Assembly (NCBI GenBank): GCA_023206055.1 | Contig: CP065366.1 | Span: forward strand, 2,294,001 to 2,358,000 | Origin: Vibrio cyclitrophicus | Lineage (GTDB): Bacteria > Pseudomonadota > Gammaproteobacteria > Enterobacterales > Vibrionaceae | Length of the DNA stretch: 64,000 bases | Direction: 5' to 3' | In this document: piece after piece, positions 54,995 to 63,730 of the stretch | How the letters are laid out: each line of letters opens with the position of its first letter | Numbering within the stretch: position 1 is the first letter of the stretch | Made by a program: the position numbers and the translations under genes | The notes under the pieces: generated by a model | Told to the model about the DNA's origin: nothing | Seen by the model: the letters and a program-made list of their open reading frames with translations, nothing else | Databases searched by the model: none

Positions 54995-55672
54995 ATGAAA
55001 CGAGTTCTATTAGTCGAAGATAACCGCGAAATTGCAGGCGTATTGTTTGATTATTTTGAGTGTATTGGCATGGAACTCGATTACGCGGACAACGGTGAGC
55101 TTGGCTTGCAACTCGCGATGGATAACTCTTTTGATATCATCATATTAGATCTGATGCTTCCTAGAATGGACGGCCTAACGGTTTGTAACAAGCTAAGAGA
55201 TCAAGGCAATACAGCTCCAATACTGATGCTTACCGCATTGGATAGCCGTGAAGACATGTTAAAAGGGTTTAAACACGGTGCCGATGATTACCTGACCAAG
55301 CCTTTCGATTTGGATATTTTAGAAGCAAGAATGAACGCACTAGTTCGTCGTTACCGCGGAAAAGTTGCGTCTTCTAAATTGCAGTTTGACGAACTCACCA
55401 TCGACCAAAAAACGCGTAAAGCTTACCGCCAAGATAAGCCGCTCGCACTCAACCCAACCACTTACACCATCCTTGAGATGTTGTGCCAAAAAGCACCTGA
55501 AGTGGTTACTCGCGAAGATATCTCCTACAAACTCTGGGAAGAAGACGAACCCAACAATGATGTGTTGCGCAGTCACATCTATCAATTGCGAAACCAACTC
55601 GACAAACCTTTTGACACTCAGATGTTGATTACCGTCCCTAAAGTTGGATTCCGTCTGGAGTCATCGAATTGA
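54995..55672 (+). CDS. OmpR-family response regulator
   Basis: 225 aa from ATG 54995; an ATG at 54983 is in frame. Receiver domain with KRVLLVEDN, phosphoacceptor Asp in IIILDLMLPRMDG and LTKPFD, then a winged-helix OmpR/PhoB output domain (SHIYQLRNQLDKPFDTQMLITVPKVGFRL). Translationally coupled to the kinase (TTGA overlap). Divergent from the lipid-sugar operon across about 125 bp, suggesting direct control; a VprA/CarR-type regulator is possible but unproven. Confidence 0.93.
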   Translation: MKRVLLVEDNREIAGVLFDYFECIGMELDYADNGELGLQLAMDNSFDIIILDLMLPRMDGLTVCNKLRDQGNTAPILMLTALDSREDMLKGFKHGADDYLTKPFDLDILEARMNALVRRYRGKVASSKLQFDELTIDQKTRKAYRQDKPLALNPTTYTILEMLCQKAPEVVTREDISYKLWEEDEPNNDVLRSHIYQLRNQLDKPFDTQMLITVPKVGFRLESSN

Positions 55673-56955
55673 TTTTAAATTTCCTCACGAGCACTAAAAC
55701 CCTGACCGGCCGCTTAGCGGTTTTCTTTGGGCTAATGGCCGTGATTGTATCAGCCTTTGTCTATTTAGTTTTTGTTGCTGCACTCTACATGTCAGAAGAT
55801 CGCGTCGGTGAAAGACGCATCCTGATTGACCGTAACCATGCGGTTGGTTTATTCCAAGCAGGCGAAAGCGGTGAGTTAAGAATTGATGATTTGACAATCG
55901 CCTACAATGACCCAGCGTTGATACCTGCCAAATACCTAAACTACATTAAAGGCAAAAGAAGCTTCATCGGTGAGGTTGGTGAAGAACCTGAATCACGAAT
56001 GGTGTATGTAGGTGAGTATTCAGATGAAGGTGAAACCTACCCAATCATCCTGCTTTCTGAGATCGACCGCGTCGAGTTTGATATTTACGAACTGGTTTAT
56101 GCGACCACCTTTGTACTGACTCTGCTCTCTATTCTAATTTTTAGCTTTGGTGCTTTACTTTATCGATTGTCCAAACGACTGATTGAACCCTTTAACGCTT
56201 TATCTGAGCAACTTGAGTCTAACAAACTCAACCTCAACGAAGAGTTTGGTGTGAGTGATGATGCGGCGGTAGAGTTTCGCCAACTGACCGATCAGCTTAA
56301 TCAATATCGAAGAGAAATCAATTCACTACTCAAGCGTGAACAAGCCTTTGCTCGCTATTCAAGCCATGAATTGAGAACACCGCTGACTGTTGCTCGCGGG
56401 GCAAATAAGTTACTCCTTCGCAGTGAAACAACTGAATTTCAATCTCGCCAGGTTGAGCGTATCGATGACGCCATTGTTCAGATGTCAGAGATGGTCGATG
56501 CACTACTAGGCCTCGTACGTTATGAAAGAAATAGTGACGATGCGCCACCGCGACTGTTTAGCCAACAAGAGTTAGAGACTATCGTCTCCAAAAACTCCGC
56601 ACAGGCGGATGAGAAAGATGTCGAAATCTCAATGCACGTTCAATCAGAACCCACCATTCAAGCCACCAGCGCGATAATGAATATGCTGGTCGGAAACTTG
56701 TTGAGAAATGCCATTGCAGCAACCAATAGCGGCACTGTAACCATCACCCTCTCCCAAGACAGTCTTGTGATTGAAGACCAAGGCGAAGGCCTGCAGGAAC
56801 AATACAACCCGAATGGGCATGGATTGGGTTTATTGATTGTCGAGGACTTATGTCAACGCTTCCAATGGGGCTTTGAATTGGTCAATCGCAGCTGTGGTGG
56901 CTGCACCGCGAGAATCGACTTTCAAACCGATTCTCCCTTGTCCAGACCAGAGTAA
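55669..56955 (+). CDS. Sensor histidine kinase
   Basis: 428 aa from a TTG start overlapping the regulator stop. Two membrane segments (LAVFFGLMAVIVSAFVYLVFV near 15-37; LVYATTFVLTLLSILIFSF near 140) enclose a periplasmic domain of about 100 residues. The HisKA box ARYSSHELRTPLTVARG holds the phosphorylated His, and the ATPase lobe has GNLLRNAIAATNS, EDQGEGL and GHGLGLLIV. It forms a two-component system with the upstream regulator. Confidence 0.93.
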   Translation: MILNFLTSTKTLTGRLAVFFGLMAVIVSAFVYLVFVAALYMSEDRVGERRILIDRNHAVGLFQAGESGELRIDDLTIAYNDPALIPAKYLNYIKGKRSFIGEVGEEPESRMVYVGEYSDEGETYPIILLSEIDRVEFDIYELVYATTFVLTLLSILIFSFGALLYRLSKRLIEPFNALSEQLESNKLNLNEEFGVSDDAAVEFRQLTDQLNQYRREINSLLKREQAFARYSSHELRTPLTVARGANKLLLRSETTEFQSRQVERIDDAIVQMSEMVDALLGLVRYERNSDDAPPRLFSQQELETIVSKNSAQADEKDVEISMHVQSEPTIQATSAIMNMLVGNLLRNAIAATNSGTVTITLSQDSLVIEDQGEGLQEQYNPNGHGLGLLIVEDLCQRFQWGFELVNRSCGGCTARIDFQTDSPLSRPE

Positions 56956-57054
56956 ATAAACTCGTAGTACTAAGTACAATATCCAACGAAAACTTGATTT
57001 AGTTGGTTTACAGCGCTCGCTCGCTACTAGATACTCGTTGGCCCTATTTGATTT

Positions 57055-57085
57055 AAAAATGCTGGCTATTTAGTCAGCATTTTTC
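57055..57085. terminator. Terminator of the two-component operon
   Basis: AAAAATGCTG/CAGCATTTTT stem with a 10-nt loop and T run; it ends only 10 bp before the next gene's ATG, so that gene has either a leaderless-like promoter or depends on read-through. Confidence 0.8.
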
Positions 57086-57094
57086 CTAAGTGCG

Positions 57095-58024
57095 ATGAAA
57101 CTAAATAATAGCCCTGTAACTCAGCATCAATTTAACGACCACACCTTTTTCTTAAAGCGTGACGATCAGCTTCACTCCCACTTTTGCGGTAACAAAGCCA
57201 GAAAGTTCATGAAGCTACTGGAAGATGAGCACCCAAACACCACCACTCTAATAAGTTATGGTTCCGCGCAGGCGAACTCTCTGTTTTCACTCGCAGCACT
57301 TGCAAAGATCAAAGGTTGGACGCTTGAGTTTTACGTTGACCACCTTCCTCAGTGGCTACAAGAACGCCCTATAGGAAATTACCGCGGCGCGATTGATCTT
57401 GGGGCTAAGGTTATTTCAACCCAAGAGATGGGCTCGAAACTTCATCCACAAGAGTATATTGAGCAACTAAGACAGCCAGATTCACAATGCATCCTGTTAC
57501 CAGAAGGTGGAAGATCTCAGCTTTCTGAATACGGCGTGAAGCAACTGGCGATGGAAATACTCAGCTGGACTCGTTTTGAAAACAAACACGATTTTGTGGT
57601 GGCACTGCCAGCTGGCACAGGAAGCACGGCTCTGTATCTGCATAAGCATTTAAAAATGCACAATATCCCAGTGTTAACCTGCGCTTGTGTTGGTGGCAGT
57701 GAGTACTTAACACAGCAGTTCAATGAACTTGGCGAAACCGATCACCCACAGATCTTACCGCTAAAAACCAAGCACCACTTTGGTAAGCTGTATCAGCAGG
57801 ATTACCAAACTTGGTTAGATCTGCAAGAACAAACTGATATTGAATTCGACCTGCTCTACGACCCACTGATGTGGCAATGCTTAGAACAATGGCAAGAAGA
57901 CAACCCAGCCAAAACCATTATCTATATCCATCAAGGCGGCATCCTAGGCAACGAGTCGATGTTGCCCCGCTATCAGCGTAAATATCCAAAGATGTGCAGC
58001 AGCACGACCAACGCTTCCTGGTAA
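57095..58024 (+). CDS. D-cysteine desulfhydrase / ACC-deaminase-family PLP enzyme
   Basis: 309 aa fold-type II PLP enzyme. The PLP lysine lies in HFCGNKARKFM near residue 34, followed by SYGSAQANSL, and ALPAGTGSTALYL binds the phosphate. Related enzymes desulfurate D-cysteine or open the ACC ring; which reaction applies is not visible. It begins just after the kinase terminator. Confidence 0.85.
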   Translation: MKLNNSPVTQHQFNDHTFFLKRDDQLHSHFCGNKARKFMKLLEDEHPNTTTLISYGSAQANSLFSLAALAKIKGWTLEFYVDHLPQWLQERPIGNYRGAIDLGAKVISTQEMGSKLHPQEYIEQLRQPDSQCILLPEGGRSQLSEYGVKQLAMEILSWTRFENKHDFVVALPAGTGSTALYLHKHLKMHNIPVLTCACVGGSEYLTQQFNELGETDHPQILPLKTKHHFGKLYQQDYQTWLDLQEQTDIEFDLLYDPLMWQCLEQWQEDNPAKTIIYIHQGGILGNESMLPRYQRKYPKMCSSTTNASW

Positions 58025-58244
58025 TTGTTCTTCTTACTTCTAACTCAAGCAATTTAAATTCTCGTGTTCTGAAAACATCGCCAAACAGCCATCACACTTC
58101 ATAAGTGATGGTTGTTTAACATATTTCACCTTCATTTTTCCCCTCTACTATTACACTTCAAATTAGAGACAGAAATCTGGCGAGAATCATCGCGTTATCT
58201 ATACTTTCGATTGGAACGTCAATTGTCATCGAAAGGAATAACGC

Positions 58245-58982
58245 ATGCGAAAACTCACTACGCTCGGCCTGTTTTCAGTTTTACTGCCCTTCTCAGCGAT
58301 TTCAGGAGAAAACGTCACTTATCAAGTCGATGGGATGGATTACGAAGGTTATTGGAGTGAAGCCAGTGACCAAGCGCCTTTGGTACTGCTTATACACGAT
58401 TGGGATGGCTTAACCGATTACGAAAAAAAGCGTTCTGAGATGCTCAACGAACTGGGTTACAACGTGTTCGCCATAGACCTATTTGGTAAAGGCATTCGCC
58501 CGACGGAAGTGAAAGACAAAAAACAACACACAGGCGAACTGTATAAAGACCGAGAGAAAATGCGTGCGCTACTCAACGCTGGTGCTATGGAAGCGAAAAG
58601 ACTTGGCGGCAACTTAGATAACAACGTAATGATGGGATACTGTTTCGGCGGAGCCGCTGTATTGGAAGCCGCTCGTGCGGGCATTCCTTCGAAGGCTTAC
58701 GTCACCTTCCATGGCGGTTTGTCAACACCAAAAGGCCAAGACTACTCTCAGACTAAAGCCCCAGTTGTCGTATTCCACGGCACAGCTGATGCCATGATCT
58801 CAATGGAAGATTTTGGCAACCTCGCCGCTCAACTTGAAACGACCAAGGTTCCACATGAAATGATCACCTACAGTGGCGCTCCACATGCGTTTACTGTGTT
58901 TGGCTCAAATAACTATCAAAATGAAGCCGACCAAAAATCCTGGGATCGCTTCACTCATGTGTTAGAAACCACCACCAGATAA
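58245..58982 (+). CDS. Exported dienelactone-hydrolase-family protein
   Basis: 245 aa. A signal peptide (MRKLTTLGLFSVLLPFSAISG) leads an alpha/beta hydrolase. The nucleophile is Cys in MMGYCFGGAAVL, Asp in FHGTADAM, and His in SGAPHAFTV, the Cys-Asp-His triad of dienelactone hydrolases. Periplasmic location with a dienelactone-hydrolase fold is common for uncharacterised members; the substrate is unknown. A 220-bp gap separates it from the upstream PLP enzyme. Confidence 0.9.
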   Translation: MRKLTTLGLFSVLLPFSAISGENVTYQVDGMDYEGYWSEASDQAPLVLLIHDWDGLTDYEKKRSEMLNELGYNVFAIDLFGKGIRPTEVKDKKQHTGELYKDREKMRALLNAGAMEAKRLGGNLDNNVMMGYCFGGAAVLEAARAGIPSKAYVTFHGGLSTPKGQDYSQTKAPVVVFHGTADAMISMEDFGNLAAQLETTKVPHEMITYSGAPHAFTVFGSNNYQNEADQKSWDRFTHVLETTTR

Positions 58983-59000
58983 GCAGCAACACTCAAACCA

Positions 59001-59036
59001 AATCAGCCCATGCTTAATGATAAACATGGGCTGATT
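59001..59036. terminator. Hairpin between convergent genes
   Basis: AATCAGCCCATG/CATGGGCTGATT, 12-bp stem with a 12-nt loop, lacking a long T run; probable shared weak terminator. Confidence 0.65.
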
Positions 59037-59060
59037 CGTATGACCAAGTATTTGGATGAA

Positions 59061-60314
59061 CTACATGTATCGATGAATACTCAAGTCGTCTGTTTTTATA
59101 TCGCAATCAGAACCACTAACCACACTCGCTAACAGCTTTCCTGAACCACATGCCATCGTCCAACCCAACGTCCCGTGACCAGTATTGGTAAACAGATTCT
59201 TAATTGGCGTTTTGCCGATGATAGGCGTGCCATCTGGCGTCATCGGCCTTAACCCTGTCCAGTACTCTGCCTTAGAGAAGTCTCCCGCTTGTGGGAAAAG
59301 GTCTTTAATCACCATATCAATCGTAGCTTTGCGTTTTTCTGGAATCAGGTAATTGAAACCAGCAAGCTCTGCAGTCCCTGCAATACGAATTCGGTCATCG
59401 AAACGAGTCATCGCTACCTTATAAGTCTCATCCATAACCGTTGAAGTCGGTGACTTATCCGCACTCACAATCGGCAGTGTCAACGAATACCCCTTCACTG
59501 GATAAACAGGAATCGATAAGTCCACTTGCTTGAGCAATTCACGAGAGTAGCTTCCCGAAGCCACCACATAAGCGTCCGCTTTGAATTCACCTTGAGTTGT
59601 CGTAATGCTCTTTATGGTTTGGTTCTGATGATTCAAACTCACCACTTCAGTATCAAACACGAACTGAACGCCAAGCGCCTTTGCTTTCTCAGTTAAGGCT
59701 AAACAGAACTGGTGGCAATCACCCGTTTCATCATGAGGTAAGTATAAGCCGCCCACCAGCTTGTCTTTCACGTCAACTAATCCCGGTTCCACCGACAGAC
59801 ACTGATCAACACCAAACAGCGAGTATTCGATTCCACTCTCTTTTAGCAGCTTCATATCCTGCTGAATAGCGTCCAGTTGCTTCTCGCTTCTGAATACTTG
59901 CAGCGTCCCTTTCTGCCTACCTTCATAAGCCAGTTGTTCACTGGTTCTTAGGTGAGTCAAACAATCTCGGCTGTAGTTAGCGACTCGCAACATGCGCGAT
60001 TTATTCTGTGCGTACTTGGCTTGATTGCAGTTGGCGAGCATCTTAGTCGCCCAAGAAACTAATTCGGGAGAAAGTGACGGTTTCACTTTTAGTGGCGCAT
60101 GCTCTTGGGTGAGCCACTTCATTGCTTTCAACGGAATACCAGGAGCAGCCCATGGTGAAGAATAACCGTAAGAAATTTGCCCAGCATTCGCAAAGCTGGT
60201 TTCTTTACCACTGTTATCTTGACGATCGATAACCGTCACCGAGTGACCCTCTTTCGCCAAATACCATGCGCTGGTCAACCCAATAACACCACTACCAATA
60301 ACGATAACTTCCAT
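59061..60314 (-). CDS. dadA: D-amino acid dehydrogenase
   Basis: 417 aa FAD enzyme. The N-terminal MEVIVIGSGVIGLTSAWYLAKEGHSVTVIDRQ binds FAD, and GLRPMTPDGTPIIGK with HGTLGWTMACGSGK forms the C-terminal part. It oxidises D-amino acids at the inner membrane, passing electrons to the respiratory chain. No alanine racemase (dadX) is beside it; a LysR regulator lies 130 bp upstream on the same strand. Confidence 0.93.
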   Translation of the reverse strand: MEVIVIGSGVIGLTSAWYLAKEGHSVTVIDRQDNSGKETSFANAGQISYGYSSPWAAPGIPLKAMKWLTQEHAPLKVKPSLSPELVSWATKMLANCNQAKYAQNKSRMLRVANYSRDCLTHLRTSEQLAYEGRQKGTLQVFRSEKQLDAIQQDMKLLKESGIEYSLFGVDQCLSVEPGLVDVKDKLVGGLYLPHDETGDCHQFCLALTEKAKALGVQFVFDTEVVSLNHQNQTIKSITTTQGEFKADAYVVASGSYSRELLKQVDLSIPVYPVKGYSLTLPIVSADKSPTSTVMDETYKVAMTRFDDRIRIAGTAELAGFNYLIPEKRKATIDMVIKDLFPQAGDFSKAEYWTGLRPMTPDGTPIIGKTPIKNLFTNTGHGTLGWTMACGSGKLLASVVSGSDCDIKTDDLSIHRYM

Positions 60315-60443
60315 TGCATCCGCCTTTTATGTCACGCAACATTCTTGTAACTTTCGGACACTTTATTGAGCGAACATTGACTTAACAATACAGTTAGCGT
60401 TGATAAAAAGTCATCACTTAATAATTAAAAGAAATACCCGGGA

Positions 60444-61376
60444 TTACAGAACGATAGCGTGGGCATCGCTACGTAAAAAAGACGTGTTCTCCATTAAAAA
60501 ATCAAGGAAGGTTTCGGCTTGAATACTCAACTCTCTTCCTTTCAAAGACTGCACCTTAACGGTCGCTTTAGATAACACCTCAATCTCCGTTGGCACGACT
60601 TCTATACGGCCTGATTCTATCTCTTCCAGAACCGTTAACTTAGGCATAAAAGTGACGCCAAGCCCCGCGACGACAAAGTTAGTCAGCGCAGTCACCGAGT
60701 TAGTTTGTAATTTAGGTTGGAGATTAAAATGCGACATTTGCTCGGCGTGTTTCACTAGTCGTCCCATGCCAGTCGAAGTGTCAATCAAAGCCAGCGACAC
60801 ATCTTTGATTTCTTGCAGCGTCACAGGTGTCTCTTTCATTGTTAGAAAGTGACCTTTCGGAGCGATAAGTTCTAATGGGTGACTGCGTTCCACATGCGTT
60901 CGTAGTTTTGGATGCGGTGCTGCTGCGTAAGTGATGGCAAAATCGATCTGCTGATCTTCAAGCATTTTGACTGCATCAAGAGCACCGGCTATTTCTATCG
61001 ACAAGTTGATGTCCGGATAACGGGTCATAAAGGTCTGCATCGGCTCAGACACTAGATTAGTGATAAACCCTTCACCTATCGCAATACTGACGCTACCACC
61101 GGTCAGATTTTTAAGCTTGGTCAATTGAGTTAATACTGCAGCCTCACCTCTTATAATGGTGCGATAGTGATTCAACAACTCGTTTCCCGCTTCCGTTAAA
61201 TAGGACTGGCGGTTGTTGCGCTCCCACACCTTCATCTCAACCTGATCTTCAAGTTGGGACAACATACGACTCACTGCTGCAGGATCAACATTCAACATCT
61301 TCGACGCCTTACGTAACGACCCGTATTTCGATAAAGCATTAAGGTATTCCAGCGCGCGGATATTAAAGTGGTGCAT
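60444..61376 (-). CDS. LysR-family transcriptional regulator
   Basis: 310 aa. Helix-turn-helix near the N-terminus (LNALSKYGSLRKASKMLNVDPAAVSRMLSQLE) and effector domain. It stands in the same orientation upstream of dadA, so regulation of dadA is plausible but the usual divergent layout is missing. Confidence 0.9.
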   Translation of the reverse strand: MHHFNIRALEYLNALSKYGSLRKASKMLNVDPAAVSRMLSQLEDQVEMKVWERNNRQSYLTEAGNELLNHYRTIIRGEAAVLTQLTKLKNLTGGSVSIAIGEGFITNLVSEPMQTFMTRYPDINLSIEIAGALDAVKMLEDQQIDFAITYAAAPHPKLRTHVERSHPLELIAPKGHFLTMKETPVTLQEIKDVSLALIDTSTGMGRLVKHAEQMSHFNLQPKLQTNSVTALTNFVVAGLGVTFMPKLTVLEEIESGRIEVVPTEIEVLSKATVKVQSLKGRELSIQAETFLDFLMENTSFLRSDAHAIVL

Positions 61377-61551
61377 TCAACTTCCTTGTGATTCAACTGA
61401 CACTAAGAACAAGCGTCTCACAAATTTGCTGCGAACATATATTCCAATTTATCAAGATCGTGTTTGCACTTACTAACTTGTGCACCGAGTCACTTCAAGG
61501 CATTACATCAAAGGCTGATATAGATTTTTTTAGCTTGCTGTAGATAAAACA

Positions 61552-61578
61552 AAGGCGACAACTTTCGTTATCGCCTGT
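61552..61578 (-). terminator. Terminator after the DHH gene
   Basis: AGGCGA/TCGCCT stem extended by AAC/GTT, followed on the minus strand by TTTGTTTT. Confidence 0.7.
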
Positions 61579-61623
61579 TGAGTTGATGCTTCTTCTAGGC
61601 CGAAAATATCTTTAAGGGTGGAC

Positions 61624-62601
61624 TTAGGCGTCAAGCACAAGGTTCGGTCGAATTAAATCATAAAGGTAATCTAGTTCATCACTTTTTTGAAACTGATGGT
61701 TGATAATACCACCAGCCATATGAGGATGACCGCCACCAAAGCCAATTCCTTTGTCGTTCAGTACCTTTCGAATAATCTTCGCCACATTATTTTTTGAGCA
61801 CTCGGAACGAAGAGAAATAAAAGTTTTTTCACTACTTCTAGCTGTTAGAACAACGATATCAAGCTCATCGACACCTAATAGAAAATCACCTAATACACCG
61901 AGCATATTTTTAGGGCACCCTTCGGGAAGGGCTGCAAACGCGGCATTTTTTTCACGGCGCATACCTGAAAGCATTGCGTTGAAGAGTTGTAGTTCATGAA
62001 ACTCAACTTGGTTTCGACAAATCCTATTAACCATCTCATTATCAGCTCTGGCTTGAAGATACAATAATGCCTTGAGGTCTGCAGTTCCCACTGCTCGCGT
62101 AAAATTTGCGGTATCAAAACTCAAACCGACCAATAGAGCTGTGGCAACACTCTTTGGCATAAGTAGACTGAAGTAGCTGTAATATTCAACCATCATAGTT
62201 GCAGTCGAACCATAGTCAGGGCGAACATCTGCATACCATACAAAGTCAGGCGTTTTCACTTGGTGGTGGTCAATTACGCCGACTTCTAAACCTGGGAGAT
62301 CAGTAATATTCTTTTCTCCAATACAGCCATCAACCACAATGATTTTATCATTAGGTTGTAGTTTTAATTCTTTTGGCTCACAAACTGGAATCTCCAGCCA
62401 GTCGATTAGATTCCTGAGTGACACTCTATCTATATAACCGTGAAACGTAATAAATGTGTGCAGGCCTTTCTTTTTTAATAAGTATGCCAGTGCGTATGCG
62501 GAAGAGATCGCATCATGATCAGGGAAGTCATGAGCTTGAATAATGATTCTGTTATCACCTTTAAGCCGATCTAGAAAGCTTTCGAACTTTAAATTTGCCA
62601 T
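61624..62601 (-). CDS. DHH-family phosphoesterase
   Basis: 325 aa. DHH motifs: IIIQAHDFPDHDAISSA (motif I), VVDGCIGE (II), VIDHH (III) and DYGSTATMMVEYY; the C-terminal DHHA1 domain has GFGGGHPHMAGG. Members hydrolyse nanoRNA, pAp or cyclic dinucleotide products, in this case probably in the cytosol. Motif I is PDHDAIS rather than the common PDxDAxGS. It is the last gene of the leftward cluster; the neighbours are membrane proteins rather than nucleotide metabolism genes. Confidence 0.88.
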   Translation of the reverse strand: MANLKFESFLDRLKGDNRIIIQAHDFPDHDAISSAYALAYLLKKKGLHTFITFHGYIDRVSLRNLIDWLEIPVCEPKELKLQPNDKIIVVDGCIGEKNITDLPGLEVGVIDHHQVKTPDFVWYADVRPDYGSTATMMVEYYSYFSLLMPKSVATALLVGLSFDTANFTRAVGTADLKALLYLQARADNEMVNRICRNQVEFHELQLFNAMLSGMRREKNAAFAALPEGCPKNMLGVLGDFLLGVDELDIVVLTARSSEKTFISLRSECSKNNVAKIIRKVLNDKGIGFGGGHPHMAGGIINHQFQKSDELDYLYDLIRPNLVLDA

Positions 62602-62659
62602 AACCCAACTGTTAATAAAGTTCTAGCTTCGCAAAAAGCTAGAACTGATGTGTGAATGG

Positions 62660-63466
62660 TTAACTCTTATGAATTAAACGATATTCTGTGTTAGACAAAA
62701 TAGCTTCTTCTAAAGCTCCTACACCTAGAGTACTGTAACCATAGAAGTTCGGGATCGTGCTCATACGTAAAGCTCCTACGTTTTCCGCGACATTCTCATC
62801 CATGGTCAATGAATCCACAACTTCAGCAAGTAACGCCTTACTCTCCTTTGTCATTGGCGAGACAAATTCACTGACACCACTGATTGACGAATAAAGATAG
62901 CCAAATTCACCGCCATTATTTTCCTCAATGTAATAGTTGCCAGTTCTCGCAAACGATGCCCGGATCTCATTAACACTCTCAATAGCACTAAAAGAGTGAG
63001 AGAAGAAATCCGAACCACCTGCGTGCTCTAGAGTTTCTGGAGCAAAGCCTTCATTGGGGAATACGAGATAAGCAACAATGGCGTTGTCCCGCGTGATAGC
63101 CGAAAGAATGAAGTTGTCGTCTTGATAATACTTGATCACATCGTTCGTTGTTGCGCGCTTAATATAGACAGGTGCACCAAATGTTTGATCCAAAGTTTCA
63201 GCGGATGAACGAATATAAATCTTATCCAGCTTTCTATGTGATGGAATATCCGTCATTTGAGAAAGACCAAAATCAAACATCTTTTCTAATGCATCGAAGC
63301 TGTCATTAAAGCCGCCCAAAGCAATGGAGATAACCGAGACCAAACCAATGGTGCGCGCTATCCCGCCTTTCTTTTGCTCTTCTAACAGTGACTCTTGCGT
63401 ATCCTGAAGTTCTTGCAGTTCTTCTTGTATATCTTTTTGAAGATCTGTGCTCTGTTCTTGAGACAT
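62660..63466 (-). CDS. Single-pass membrane protein of unknown function
   Basis: 268 aa. A Glu/Gln-rich coiled-coil-like N-terminus (LQKDIQEELQELQDTQESLLEE) precedes one membrane segment (ARTIGLVSVISIALGGF, about residues 37-53) and a large C-terminal domain with TFGAPVYIKR and GYLYSSISGVSEF. It may belong to the ETEC_3214-type family, from memory only. It starts 2 bp after the stop of the small gene upstream, so they are coupled. Confidence 0.75.
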   Translation of the reverse strand: MSQEQSTDLQKDIQEELQELQDTQESLLEEQKKGGIARTIGLVSVISIALGGFNDSFDALEKMFDFGLSQMTDIPSHRKLDKIYIRSSAETLDQTFGAPVYIKRATTNDVIKYYQDDNFILSAITRDNAIVAYLVFPNEGFAPETLEHAGGSDFFSHSFSAIESVNEIRASFARTGNYYIEENNGGEFGYLYSSISGVSEFVSPMTKESKALLAEVVDSLTMDENVAENVGALRMSTIPNFYGYSTLGVGALEEAILSNTEYRLIHKS

Positions 63467-63468
63467 TA

Positions 63469-63639
63469 TTAACCTTTAATCTCGTCGATCTTATCCATTA
63501 AAGCATCTGTGCCGTCTTCGGCTTTTTCTTGCACTCGCTCAAACGCATCGGTATCCATGATGCTTTCTATTTCATCGCTGTAGTTAAGACCAAGGTAAAT
63601 ACCAATACCGATAAACGCTAACGCGAAAACTTTAAACAT
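63469..63639 (-). CDS. 56-aa single-helix membrane peptide
   Basis: ATG 63639 to TAA 63469, preceded by GAGAG. The N-terminal membrane helix (MFKVFALAFIGIGIYLGLNY) is followed by an acidic amphipathic stretch (FERVQEKAEDGTDALMDKI). It stands 2 bp upstream of the 268-aa membrane protein; the small size, matching orientation and clean Shine-Dalgarno support a real gene. Function unknown. Confidence 0.7.
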   Translation of the reverse strand: MFKVFALAFIGIGIYLGLNYSDEIESIMDTDAFERVQEKAEDGTDALMDKIDEIKG

Positions 63640-63730
63640 AGTTACTCTCTACTATTCCACTAATAGAAAAGTACATGCCAACAACATGTACTTTATTTTT
63701 GCTCTACTTATCTTATTTATGACTTAATTA

